Shown piece after piece: positions 1 to 6,988 of a stretch of 11,702 bases of DNA; position 1 is the stretch's first letter; each line of letters starts with the position of its first letter. The DNA is from Bacteroidota bacterium (GTDB lineage: Bacteria; Bacteroidota; Bacteroidia; B-17B0; Aurantibacillaceae): the NCBI GenBank assembly GCA_025359355.1, contig JANYGR010000052.1, forward strand, positions 1 to 11,702. The letters run 5' to 3'. Made by a program: the position numbers and the translations under genes. The notes under the pieces were generated by a model. The model was given only the letters and a program-made list of their open reading frames with translations. It was not told the origin of the DNA and ran no database searches.

Positions 1-89
1 CGTTTGTAATACCTATCGCTATTATGCTACCTTGCTGTCCGAGATATTATTGAACTCGGAATGAAATTTAATACTTGACTTATTATCGG

Positions 90-205
90 CTGTCCGCTAA
101 AATTTTTACTTTTACTCATTACTTAACTTTTGTCGTAAAAAATTAAAGTAATAAAAAAAGGAAGATGGTAGTAATACCTCTTCCTTTTAATTTTTTATCG
201 GACAC
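90..205. repeat. Imperfect inverted repeat pair with TGTCCG core, possible mobile-element remnant
   Basis: The left copy (90-107) reads CTGTCCGCTAAAATTTTT. The reverse complement of the right copy (189-205) reads GTGTCCGATAAAAAATT. They share TGTCCG, then TAAAA one base later, in opposite orientation about 115 bp apart. A second direct copy of GCTGTCCG lies at 34-41 (compare 89-96), and TCCGAG/CTCGGA at 38-43/55-60 forms another small hairpin. Such ends resemble terminal inverted repeats of an insertion sequence or a small non-coding element, but no transposase is visible and no target-site duplication was identified. The interval also contains a terminator-like hairpin. The mobile-element reading is inference; the repeats are seen directly. 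Confidence 0.35.
156..195 (+). terminator. Strong hairpin terminator for an upstream gene
   Basis: AAAAGGAAGA at 156-165 pairs with TCTTCCTTTT at 179-188, and GGTA at 167-170 pairs with TACC at 175-178 around the loop GTAA. Together they form a 14-bp stem with one bulged T. The right arm ends in T residues and a TTTTTT run follows at 191-196, so it looks rho-independent on the plus strand. The A-rich left arm could also let it work on the minus strand. The gene it would terminate lies mostly or wholly left of the window. The bases at 1-150 give no ORF I can support. Confidence 0.7.
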
Positions 206-269
206 TAATATTTTTTAAACGAACTCATTGATATTACGTTTTTATATTGTCAATTATTAAACTCTAGCA

Positions 270-998
270 ATGCGAATTTCAATTTTATTATATTTTTTTC
301 TTTTGTTCTATTTCAAAGCATTTAGTCAAATTAATTCTACATTTTATTACTGGAACTATAAAGAAAAAACAAAGAAAATAAGAGCTAAATCCATTGATAG
401 TTTACCTATTCCTTCTGTTAGTATTCATAAACCAATGGTGGAGTATCGTATATTTAATAAAAATAAAGAAGATATATTATTTGAAATTAGTGACAGGGGG
501 TTAAATAGTATTTATGGAGATAAAAAACAGTACTATTACAGGATAGATTCATTAGAAAGAATATTAGACAATTTTTATAATGGACATTTGTATAGTAAAC
601 TATACAAATACGTTAACCATGAATCATTATATTTTGGTACTGTTGATTCACTAATAATAGTAAATGAATTATTTAAAGTAAAGAATACCCTTAAAAATTC
701 AAAACGAACTGAATTATTAATGAGCGATACATTATTTGAAGTTCTTAAAAAACATCATGTAGAACAACATGTCTTTATGACGGTTATTTTCTACCAAATA
801 GATTTACATTACCCAAGAACGCCTAATAATTGGGCTCTTTATTCTTTTTATGTATTTGATATGCGATTACGAAAATTGATTTTCTACAATTATCGACAAA
901 ACGTAACACACACCTATCAAACAATGTTTAATTTTCATAGCCAACGTGGTTTTATAAAGATTGCAAAGCCTTACAAAAAATACTTGCAAAAAATGTAA
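270..998 (+). CDS. Secreted protein of unknown function (242 aa)
   Basis: I do not recognise the family. The first 20 residues (MRISILLYFFLLFYFKAFSQ) form a signal peptide: a short basic start, a hydrophobic core, and an FSQ end common in Bacteroidetes exported proteins. The mature protein should therefore be periplasmic or secreted. It is rich in Lys, Tyr, Asn and Phe, has no cysteine and no further clear membrane segment. It ends in a basic aromatic stretch (residues about 205-242). Composition and codon use match the rest of the window, and the uninterrupted length with an export signal argues for a real gene. It follows a terminator hairpin and is followed by more than 400 bp of apparently non-coding DNA, so it looks monocistronic. 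No link to the lanthipeptide genes can be shown. Confidence 0.75.
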   Translation: MRISILLYFFLLFYFKAFSQINSTFYYWNYKEKTKKIRAKSIDSLPIPSVSIHKPMVEYRIFNKNKEDILFEISDRGLNSIYGDKKQYYYRIDSLERILDNFYNGHLYSKLYKYVNHESLYFGTVDSLIIVNELFKVKNTLKNSKRTELLMSDTLFEVLKKHHVEQHVFMTVIFYQIDLHYPRTPNNWALYSFYVFDMRLRKLIFYNYRQNVTHTYQTMFNFHSQRGFIKIAKPYKKYLQKM

Positions 999-1438
999 AT
1001 AAATTTAATATTAAAAAAACTAATTTACTTTCCGATATAAGACATATAGTCTTGCAAGATAATTAATGGGGTTGCCATATCTATGGCGTTTTTATTGGAT
1101 GAATAAATAATTCCAAAAAAATCCAACCTTAATAAAACAATAATATCTATTTTGGAAAGATAAACTAAAAAGAGCAAAATGGTTAATTCAAGTGCTGTTT
1201 ATAGTAATACCTATAATTCACAAGGCTTTGATTTATATTATTAAGAATATTTTATGACTTAAAACTCTATTAAAAGAGGCGTTTTATCCACTCATTTTTT
1301 TGCTATAATAATAAATTAGTGCTATAATAAAAAAGCATTAACCTAATCTTGAGTTGATGAATATGATTTGGTATCCCGTAAAATTAATTGTGATTAAAAG
1401 TAATAGAAAATGGAGTTATACACTTTCATTTTTTATTT
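999..1438. other. Gene-poor interval with weak hairpins and a short direct repeat
   Basis: No convincing gene is seen on either strand; the longest ATG-initiated frames are about 21 and 27 codons and match nothing I recognise. Two weak terminator-like hairpins follow the secreted-protein gene. One is GCCAT/ATGGC at 1074-1078/1083-1087, followed by GTTTTTATT. The other is CTCT/AGAG at 1265-1268/1275-1278, with AAAA before it and GCGTTTT after it. An 11-bp direct repeat, TGCTATAATAA, occurs at 1301-1311 and 1320-1330 (19-bp period). The region may be decayed coding sequence or a plain intergenic spacer. Confidence 0.5.
1074..1095 (+). terminator. Weak candidate terminator after the secreted-protein gene
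   Basis: A perfect 5-bp stem GCCAT (1074-1078) / ATGGC (1083-1087) with a four-base loop is followed by GTTTTTATT. It lies about 75 bp after the stop codon of the upstream gene. The stem is short, so this is only a candidate. Confidence 0.35.
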
Positions 1439-1477
1439 AAAAAGTAGGTAAGTGTAAATTTCAAATACCTACTTTTT
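1439..1477 (-). terminator. 12-bp hairpin terminator below the minus-strand peptide gene
   Basis: AAAAAGTAGGTA (1439-1450) is perfectly complementary to TACCTACTTTTT (1466-1477) across a 15-base loop. Read on the minus strand it begins 10 bp after the TAG of the small peptide gene and ends in a T-rich arm, as expected for a rho-independent terminator. The symmetric A/T arms mean it could also stop plus-strand transcription. Its position supports the peptide gene being an independent transcription unit. Confidence 0.75.
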
Positions 1478-1487
1478 TCTAAAAAAA

Positions 1488-1637
1488 CTACAAGATTTTA
1501 GTACTAGATGTTTTTAAAATACCTGTTTTAGGATCTTCTCCATCTCTTCCTCCAACTATCATTTTTAACTGTTGGTTATTTAAAATAGATACTGTTTCTT
1601 TGTTTAAAGTGATTTTTTTTGATGTTTTTGTTTTCAT
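1488..1637 (-). CDS. Cysteine-free GG-leader peptide, possible signal peptide or lanthipeptide-like precursor (49 aa)
   Basis: A 49-residue peptide starts with ATG at 1637 and stops with TAG at 1490-1488. Its residues 8-30 align without gaps to residues 9-31 of the precursor at 7105, with 11 of 23 identical, including LNKET, LN, Q and the terminal GG. That segment is the leader type seen in Bacteroidetes class I lanthipeptide precursors. The predicted core after GG30 is RDGEDPKTGILKTSSTKIL: five Ser/Thr, one Pro (36), no Cys, net basic at its C-terminal half. Without Cys it cannot form lanthionine rings by itself. A 12-bp hairpin terminator follows, and a TATATTTG box precedes it. It is divergent from a LytS-like kinase, so a role as that kinase's exported inducing peptide is an attractive inference. 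Alternatives are a dehydrated linear product or a decayed precursor. The gene is short enough to be missed by routine annotation. Confidence 0.8.
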   Translation of the reverse strand: MKTKTSKKITLNKETVSILNNQQLKMIVGGRDGEDPKTGILKTSSTKIL

Positions 1638-1656
1638 ATTGGTTAAATTTTGGATT

Positions 1657-1664
1657 CAAATATA
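1657..1664 (-). promoter_or_regulatory. Candidate -7 box for the minus-strand peptide gene
   Basis: On the minus strand this reads TATATTTG, a full match to the Bacteroidetes -7 consensus TAnnTTTG. It lies 19 bp before the ATG at 1637, implying a very short leader RNA. The -33 position (about 1685-1690) reads GTTACA, with no clear TTG, so activation by a regulator may be needed. Confidence 0.5.
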
Positions 1665-1681
1665 TAATTATTTTTCATCTT

Positions 1682-1699
1682 GATTGTAACGATTGTAAA
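1682..1699. promoter_or_regulatory. Tandem 9-bp repeat, candidate operator between divergent promoters
   Basis: GATTGTAAC at 1682-1690 is followed directly by GATTGTAAA at 1691-1699, matching at 8 of 9 bases. The pair lies almost midway between the two outward-facing TATATTTG boxes, covering the upstream promoter zone of both the cysteine-free peptide and kinase 1. A shared regulator binding here could control both. The complementary strand contains ATCGTTACA (1693-1685), close to the ATCGTTAAA at 6947-6955 upstream of the lanthipeptide precursor, but that match may be chance. Confidence 0.4.
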
Positions 1700-1726
1700 T
1701 ATATATCGTAAAATAATAGAAATAAG

Positions 1727-1734
1727 TATATTTG
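1727..1734 (+). promoter_or_regulatory. Candidate -7 box for kinase 1
   Basis: TATATTTG matches TAnnTTTG exactly and mirrors the box on the opposite strand at 1657-1664. Its last three bases are the TTG at 1732, which would be the first possible start codon of the downstream frame. If this is the promoter, transcription starts near 1741 and the TTG at 1732 cannot be the translation start, favouring 1753. No good -33 TTG is seen at the usual spacing. Confidence 0.45.
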
Positions 1735-1752
1735 ATATTTATACCAATTATT

Positions 1753-2787
1753 TTGAAATTTACAAATATCATCCCAGTCCTCACAAAGCAACTAATATAT
1801 AGGCATGGTGTTGTTTGGTTATTGTTACTATTTTATCTTTTATATGGTAACTCGTTAACTGGTAGTTATTTTTCTAAAATAGTATATGTACTATTAATTC
1901 TAGCTAACTTTGCTATTAGTTATTATCTATTATTATTTATTATTTTTCCGTTTTTATTTAAAAGGCGTCTTTTTTTAATATTATCAAGTCTTTTTTTGTT
2001 ATTGTTTTTTATAAGTTTCGACTACTTTAATATTCATTTTTTAATGCCATTTTTTAATGCCATTTCACAAAAAAGTAAAGCGCCTTTTTTTAACTTTATA
2101 TTTAATTCGATGCTGTTATGGTCTTTTGTTTTCTTTTCTGCTTCAGGCACCTACTTAAATTGGCAATCAATTAAAGATCTCAAAAAAGTTACAGAAAAGG
2201 AAAGGTATTTTTTGCAAACAGAATTAATCCATTTGAAACATCAATTTAATTCTCACTTAACGTTTAATTTTTTTAATTTTTGTTACAGTAAGTTATCTAA
2301 GATTTCACCAATAGCTTCAGAGTCAATTGAATGTTTTTCTGAAATGTTACATTACTCTTTGAAAATAAAAAAAAATGAAAAAATTTCACTTATTGAGGAG
2401 ATTAATTATATTGAAAACTTCATAGCAATTCAAAAGTGTATCACTAATAAGCCAAATATTCAATTATCAGTCGAAGGAGAGTTTAAAAATTTTGTAATTA
2501 CGCCCATGATTCTTTCTGTATTTGTAGAAAATGCGATAAAACATGGTGTTATAAATAATCTTACGCATCCGATACTTGTTTCGATTAAAATTGTAAATGA
2601 CAAATTATTTTTTAGTACAGAAAATTTAAAAAAAAACGAAAAAATAATTACAACTGTAGGTATTGGTATAGAAAATACGAAACAAATATTAAACATATTT
2701 TATAAAGACAATCACTCATTAATAATTAATGAATCAAATTCAATATTTCATTTAGAACTAATATTAAATATTAATATTTTATCATAA
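1753..2787 (+). CDS. LytS-like membrane sensor histidine kinase (kinase 1)
   Basis: The protein has about four hydrophobic segments in residues 20-150 and no large extracytoplasmic domain. A His_kinase/HATPase_c core of the LytS/YehU type follows. The phospho-acceptor motif is QFNSHLTFN with His168, the N box is FVENAIKHG (Asn260), and the glycine box is GIGIEN (from Gly303). It is a paralogue of the kinase at 5189: with this start His168 and Asn260 carry the same numbers in both, and the lengths are 344 and 343 aa. No in-frame ATG exists until about residue 100, so the start must be TTG. TTG at 1732 also opens the frame, but it overlaps a -7 box and breaks the N-terminal alignment, so 1753 is preferred. 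The proline usual before the LytS-family histidine (NPH) is Ser here. No response regulator follows it, so it probably uses the LytTR regulator at 6225. It may sense the divergent GG-leader peptide (inference). Confidence 0.88.
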   Translation: MKFTNIIPVLTKQLIYRHGVVWLLLLFYLLYGNSLTGSYFSKIVYVLLILANFAISYYLLLFIIFPFLFKRRLFLILSSLFLLLFFISFDYFNIHFLMPFFNAISQKSKAPFFNFIFNSMLLWSFVFFSASGTYLNWQSIKDLKKVTEKERYFLQTELIHLKHQFNSHLTFNFFNFCYSKLSKISPIASESIECFSEMLHYSLKIKKNEKISLIEEINYIENFIAIQKCITNKPNIQLSVEGEFKNFVITPMILSVFVENAIKHGVINNLTHPILVSIKIVNDKLFFSTENLKKNEKIITTVGIGIENTKQILNIFYKDNHSLIINESNSIFHLELILNINILS

Positions 2788-2902
2788 ACTATTTTTATTT
2801 ATCTTTTTTGTGAACTATTAATACATGCGATAAGCCAAATAAACCTTATAAAATTACATTAGTTTTTAATACTAAACACTCAAATTATATATCAAAAACC
2901 AT

Positions 2903-5104
2903 ATGAAAAAGCTAAATTACATAAATGTTTTTATACCCTTAATAACTTCAATACTATTAATACTACTTGGATGTAATAATAGCTTAAATAAAAAAATAAT
3001 ATGTTCAAAGTACCCCCAGTTAAAATCTGTACCTGTAATAGATAATTATTTCGGTAAAAAAATTATAGACGATTATCATTATTTAGAAACAGATACTAGT
3101 TTACTTGTAAGAAATTGGATTAAAAATCAAAATTCGCTATATGATTCTTTATTAAATAGGATTGAGCTTAAAGATACAATTAAACGATTATTAATAGATG
3201 CTGTATATTCTTCTAAAATCCGAGGTGGCTTTCCTCGTGTTATTGATAATAAATTGTTTTTTATGAAAATTGATATTGAAAGTCAGGAACAAAAAATAAT
3301 AACAAAAGATAGTTTAACTGGTATTGACATTGAATTATTTAGCACAAAATTATTAAATGATAGCTTAGTAAATTATAGTATAGATTTTTTTGAGCCCTCT
3401 TTTGATGGAAAACATATAGGAGTGGGTTTATCATCAAATACTAGTGAAAATACATTTATTAAAATTATAGATGTTATTTGTAAAAAAATATTACCCGAAA
3501 AAATTGAACGTGTAATATATGGCTACCCATCTTGGTTAATTGATGGCTCTGGGTTTTATTATTCTCAATTAAAAGAAATAAAATCAACTTTAGATGAAAA
3601 AACAATGTATGAAAATTCAACAGTTAAACTGCATAAATTAAATACAGAATCTGTTATGGATGTGGTGACTTTCTCGAAAGATAATAATCCAGAGTTAAAT
3701 CTTGAAAATTTAGATTTCCCAACAATGACAGCTTTCCCATCTTCAAATAAAGATTTAGTTTATGTAGAAAAAGGTTCGTCTACATACAAATCTATATTTG
3801 TTTGCGAAAAACAAAATTTGATGACAGAAAATACATCAAAACGAAAATGGAAAAAAATTTATTGCGAAGAAGATAAAATAGAAAGCTTAACCATGAGAGG
3901 AGGTAATCTTTATGTAATAAGCTTCAAGGAAAATCCTAATGGAAATCTTATAAAATTGGACTTAAATGATAGCGTATTGAAACCTGAAGTAATGGTAACA
4001 GGAGAGAGTGAAGTTCTTGAAAATATAATGCAAACAAAAAAATTCCTTTACTTAAAAAAAAACAGAAACGGAATTAGCTTATTGGTTCAATTAGATTTTA
4101 ATACTCCTATTAAACAAATTATCGAACTGCCTTTTAAAGGTAATATATATATAAAACCAGCTACAGGAGTATCGTCTAACTACTCACATAGTGATAATCT
4201 TTTTTTCGGAATGGAGTCGTGGGATAAAGAATTAGCTATATATGAATGCAATAGATTAACTTTAAATGTTACAAAAACCACCCTACGCCAACAAGGTAAG
4301 TATGGTAATTTGCAAAACATTGTTGTAAAAGAAATTGAAATACCGTCTTACGATGGGACGCTAATTCCGTTAAGTATTATTTATATGAATAATATCAACT
4401 TAAATGGTATTAACCCCACCTTATTAGAAGGTTACGGAGCTTATGGTGTATCTATCAACAGTAAATTTCAATTATCTATTTTACCTTGGCTTAAAATGGG
4501 GGGGGTTTATGCAGTAGCTCACGTGAGAGGTGGTGGAGAAAAAGGTGAGTTATGGTATAAAGGAGGTTATAAATCTACTAAAGCTAACAGTTGGAAAGAC
4601 TTTATTGCCTGCGGAGAATTTTTGATTCGAGAGAAATATACTTGCTCTAATAAATTAGCAGCAATAGGAAGCAGTGCAGGAGGAATTACTGTGGGTAGAG
4701 CTATTACAGAAAAACCATTACTTTTTAAGGCAGCAATTATTGAAGTTGGCGCATTAAATATGCTAAGACTTGAAAACTCTCACAATACTTTTGGTATATC
4801 AGAATTTGGAACAGTGAAATACCCTCAGGAATTTAATTATTTATATAATATGGATGTCTATCACCATATAAAAAAAGGCATTAAATACCCATCATTGTTG
4901 ATTACAGCGGGTTTAAATGACACAAAAGTTGATTGGTGGTCTCCAGCAAAAGCCGTTGCCCGTTTTCAAAATTTCAACTCTTGTATGAATAACATTATAT
5001 TATTTAATATTAATACTGCGGGACACGATGGTGGAACGAATATCATAGAAGACTTTGCTAATTACTATTCATTTTTATTTTGGCAATTAGATCAAAATAA
5101 ATAG
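2903..5104 (+). CDS. Prolyl oligopeptidase family S9A lipoprotein
   Basis: This serine peptidase cuts short peptides after proline. Residues 1-24 form a lipoprotein signal ending in the lipobox LLGC, with Cys24 lipidated, so the enzyme should be membrane-anchored and face outside the cytoplasm. The N-terminal S9A signature (VIDNYFGKKIIDDYHYLE) begins near residue 45. A beta-propeller-like region spans about residues 75-450, and the alpha/beta-hydrolase domain runs from about 465 to 733. The catalytic triad is visible: Ser591 in GSSAGG, Asp673 in GLNDTKV and His708 in AGHDGG. The conserved RGGGEKGELW segment is also present. Its length is normal for the family. It sits between the two kinases of a lanthipeptide cluster; both peptide precursors have one proline six residues after GG, making them candidate substrates (inference). 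An eight-G run at 4498-4505 lies within the hydrolase domain. Confidence 0.97.
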   Translation: MKKLNYINVFIPLITSILLILLGCNNSLNKKIICSKYPQLKSVPVIDNYFGKKIIDDYHYLETDTSLLVRNWIKNQNSLYDSLLNRIELKDTIKRLLIDAVYSSKIRGGFPRVIDNKLFFMKIDIESQEQKIITKDSLTGIDIELFSTKLLNDSLVNYSIDFFEPSFDGKHIGVGLSSNTSENTFIKIIDVICKKILPEKIERVIYGYPSWLIDGSGFYYSQLKEIKSTLDEKTMYENSTVKLHKLNTESVMDVVTFSKDNNPELNLENLDFPTMTAFPSSNKDLVYVEKGSSTYKSIFVCEKQNLMTENTSKRKWKKIYCEEDKIESLTMRGGNLYVISFKENPNGNLIKLDLNDSVLKPEVMVTGESEVLENIMQTKKFLYLKKNRNGISLLVQLDFNTPIKQIIELPFKGNIYIKPATGVSSNYSHSDNLFFGMESWDKELAIYECNRLTLNVTKTTLRQQGKYGNLQNIVVKEIEIPSYDGTLIPLSIIYMNNINLNGINPTLLEGYGAYGVSINSKFQLSILPWLKMGGVYAVAHVRGGGEKGELWYKGGYKSTKANSWKDFIACGEFLIREKYTCSNKLAAIGSSAGGITVGRAITEKPLLFKAAIIEVGALNMLRLENSHNTFGISEFGTVKYPQEFNYLYNMDVYHHIKKGIKYPSLLITAGLNDTKVDWWSPAKAVARFQNFNSCMNNIILFNINTAGHDGGTNIIEDFANYYSFLFWQLDQNK

Positions 5105-5188
5105 TTTATATGAAATGACAATGTTTGCCTCAAGTACAAATGACTAAACTGAGTATATCCTAAGGCAATAAAAAAATAATTTAGACAG

Positions 5189-6220
5189 ATGAATACTAAA
5201 GATTTATTGTTTATCATTAAAAAAGATTTAAATAAGCACTTGATTATTTGGGCGCTTGTTACTACATTTTTATGTATAACCGATCCTGTAGAAGGGACTT
5301 TATTTGTACAAGTAATTGGTACTTTTTTAATTATGTTTTCCTATATATTTGTTTATTATACTTCTCTGCTAATTTTATATCAATACTTTAATGTCAATAG
5401 CAAATTATTTTTTATTTTTTTATTAGCCTTAATTTATGCTATGTACATAGCAATTGATTATATTAATTTTAAATATATATTTAAGGAGTTTCCAATTATC
5501 AATTTTTCAAATATTCAGTGGTTTTATGATTGGTTATTGATTATTACCATCTTATTTATTATAGTTACTACAGTAGCACATGGAACATATCAAAACACAT
5601 TAAGTAAGCTAAAAATTAAAGAGAGTTACGAAAACGAAAAAATAATGTTAAACAAAGAATTAGGATTTTATAAAAATCAATTTAATCCTCACATTACATT
5701 TAATTTTTTAAACTATTGTTATAGTTTTGTTAATCAAAAATCGCAGGAAACAGCTGATGTTATCGAAACATATTCAGAAATGCTTCGTTATACCATACAT
5801 TGCAAACCCGATGAAACAGTGCCACTAACAGATGAAGTTGAATACCTTTCTAAATTTATATTCCTTAAGAAGCAATTAACAAAAGGGATTTTTGTTGATT
5901 TCGATATAAAAGGTGATTTACTTCAAAAACATATTTTGCCTCGTATATTAATAACGTTTGTTGAAAATGCTTTTAAGCATGGAGATACTCATTGTGAAGA
6001 AAATCCTATACATATTTCACTTGAAACAGCAAATAATGAAATTATATTTAAAGTGTCAAATAAAAAAAATACGTCTAAAAACAAACCAATATCTACTGGT
6101 ATTGGACAATTAAATGTAAAAAGTCAATTAGAATTATTTTATAAAGATAAATATGAATTAGTTATAAATGAAAATAGTTCCGAATTCTATGCCACTACAC
6201 TTAAAATAAATTTAAACTAA
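5189..6220 (+). CDS. LytS-like membrane sensor histidine kinase (kinase 2)
   Basis: This 343-aa kinase has about four membrane segments in residues 18-135, a short coiled linker, and a cytoplasmic His_kinase/HATPase_c module of the LytS/AgrC-like class. It carries QFNPHITFN with the predicted phospho-acceptor His168, FVENAFKHG with Asn260, and GIGQLN from Gly304. Unlike kinase 1 it keeps the canonical proline before the histidine. It lacks an extracytoplasmic domain, so any ligand would be sensed within or near the membrane, as in peptide-sensing kinases. Its stop codon is 4 bp before the start of the LytTR regulator, so the two form a translationally close pair. The start is ATG with no competing upstream ATG in frame. 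The phosphorylation partner is inferred from position. Confidence 0.93.
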   Translation: MNTKDLLFIIKKDLNKHLIIWALVTTFLCITDPVEGTLFVQVIGTFLIMFSYIFVYYTSLLILYQYFNVNSKLFFIFLLALIYAMYIAIDYINFKYIFKEFPIINFSNIQWFYDWLLIITILFIIVTTVAHGTYQNTLSKLKIKESYENEKIMLNKELGFYKNQFNPHITFNFLNYCYSFVNQKSQETADVIETYSEMLRYTIHCKPDETVPLTDEVEYLSKFIFLKKQLTKGIFVDFDIKGDLLQKHILPRILITFVENAFKHGDTHCEENPIHISLETANNEIIFKVSNKKNTSKNKPISTGIGQLNVKSQLELFYKDKYELVINENSSEFYATTLKINLN

Positions 6221-6224
6221 AAGT

Positions 6225-6941
6225 ATGATTAGTTGTATTATAATTGATGATCAAATAGAGGCTGTGGAAATTATTGAGAGCCATGTTAAAAATAAATCAG
6301 AGCTAACATTAGTTAAAACCTTCACAAATCCTTTAGAGGCGCTTTCTTTTGTTGAAAAAAACAACATAGATTTAGTGTTTATTGATGTTCAGATGCCGCA
6401 CTTAAATGGCTTAGATTTTATCGAAAGCTTAAGAGCTAAAAAAGGAAGTGATATTCCTAAATTTGTATTAACAACAGGTTATGACGAATATGCTTTATCT
6501 GGTTTTGAACAAGGTGCCGTAGATTATTTACTAAAGCCAGTGGGATTTAAACGTTTTAATATTGCCATAGATAGAATTATTGCCAATTTTCCAAAAACAG
6601 AAAAAATAGAACCTTTAAAAATAGATTTCTTTTTTGCGGATGCAAATGGGCAAAAAATAAAAATACAATATGCCGATATAGCTTACATTTTAGCTGATAG
6701 CAATTATATTACCGTTTATGGTAAAAACCTAAAAGCGATGATATATAAAAATTTAACAAGTATTAAAAATGTATTAAAGAGCGATAATTTTATAAGGGTA
6801 CATAAATCATATATTGTTTCTATTAAACACATTAATGCTATTAAAGGCAATGAACTCATATTAAATAACGATGTAGCAAACATCGCTATACCAATTGGTG
6901 CTACATATAAAGAAAATTTATTATCAGTTTTGAAAATATAA
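6225..6941 (+). CDS. LytTR-family DNA-binding response regulator
   Basis: The 238-aa protein has a receiver domain (residues 1-120) with the acidic pair Asp8/Asp9, phospho-acceptor Asp54 in FIDVQMP, Thr83/Thr84 and the invariant Lys104 in LLKPVG. A LytTR DNA-binding domain (about 135-236) contains the typical FIRVHKSYIV segment. Receiver-LytTR proteins are the usual partners of LytS/AgrC-type kinases and bind paired 9-bp direct repeats as dimers. The gene follows kinase 2 by 4 bp. It is the only regulator seen here, so it likely serves both kinases. LytTR-like repeats start 18 bp after its stop codon, upstream of the lanthipeptide precursor, which makes that operon its probable target (inference). 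Confidence 0.96.
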   Translation: MISCIIIDDQIEAVEIIESHVKNKSELTLVKTFTNPLEALSFVEKNNIDLVFIDVQMPHLNGLDFIESLRAKKGSDIPKFVLTTGYDEYALSGFEQGAVDYLLKPVGFKRFNIAIDRIIANFPKTEKIEPLKIDFFFADANGQKIKIQYADIAYILADSNYITVYGKNLKAMIYKNLTSIKNVLKSDNFIRVHKSYIVSIKHINAIKGNELILNNDVANIAIPIGATYKENLLSVLKI

Positions 6942-6958
6942 GTTAAATCGTTAAAACT

Positions 6959-6988
6959 CATGTTCAGATAGTCAAAACGCTAGTTCAA
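6959..6988 (+). promoter_or_regulatory. Candidate LytTR regulator binding site (paired direct repeat)
   Basis: CATGTTCAG (6959-6967) and CTAGTTCAA (6980-6988) are direct 9-mers sharing GTTCA, 12 bp apart and 21 bp start to start. LytTR regulators such as AgrA recognise paired 9-bp direct repeats with a GTT core separated by 12-13 bp, so both the core and the spacing fit. A further GTT-centred 9-mer, ATCGTTAAA, lies at 6947-6955, out of that register. The pair lies about 32 bp upstream of a near-consensus -7 box, TTAATTTG (7021-7028), and 116 bp before the precursor start codon, which suits an activator site. The assignment is inference from pattern. Confidence 0.5.

Noticed and set aside
2..64. 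Possible C-terminal tail of an upstream gene (frame ending in TGA at 62-64)
   Set aside because: Only 20 codons are visible and another frame is open for almost as long, so neither frame nor family can be supported.
1179..1244. 21-codon plus-strand frame (starts MVNSSAVYSN)
   Set aside because: Too short, with no GG leader, signal peptide or neighbouring motif to support translation.
1357..1440. 27-codon plus-strand frame (starts MNMIWYPVKL)
   Set aside because: No leader motif, no recognised similarity, and its end overlaps the terminator stem; chance in AT-rich DNA is likely.
2460..2696. 78-codon open frame on the minus strand
   Set aside because: It lies wholly inside kinase 1, whose ATP-binding motifs are clearly read on the plus strand; it is a shadow frame.
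2787..2819. Two copies of AACTATT upstream of the prolyl oligopeptidase as a LytTR operator
   Set aside because: They are 26 bp apart, which does not fit the 21-22 bp LytTR period, and the core is not conserved.
5125..5168. TTGCCT/AGGCAA pair between the peptidase and kinase 2 as a terminator
   Set aside because: Only 6 bp of stem around a 32-base loop; too weak to call.
6716..6961. 81-codon open frame on the minus strand
   Set aside because: Antisense to the LytTR domain, with no recognisable motif; a shadow of the real gene.
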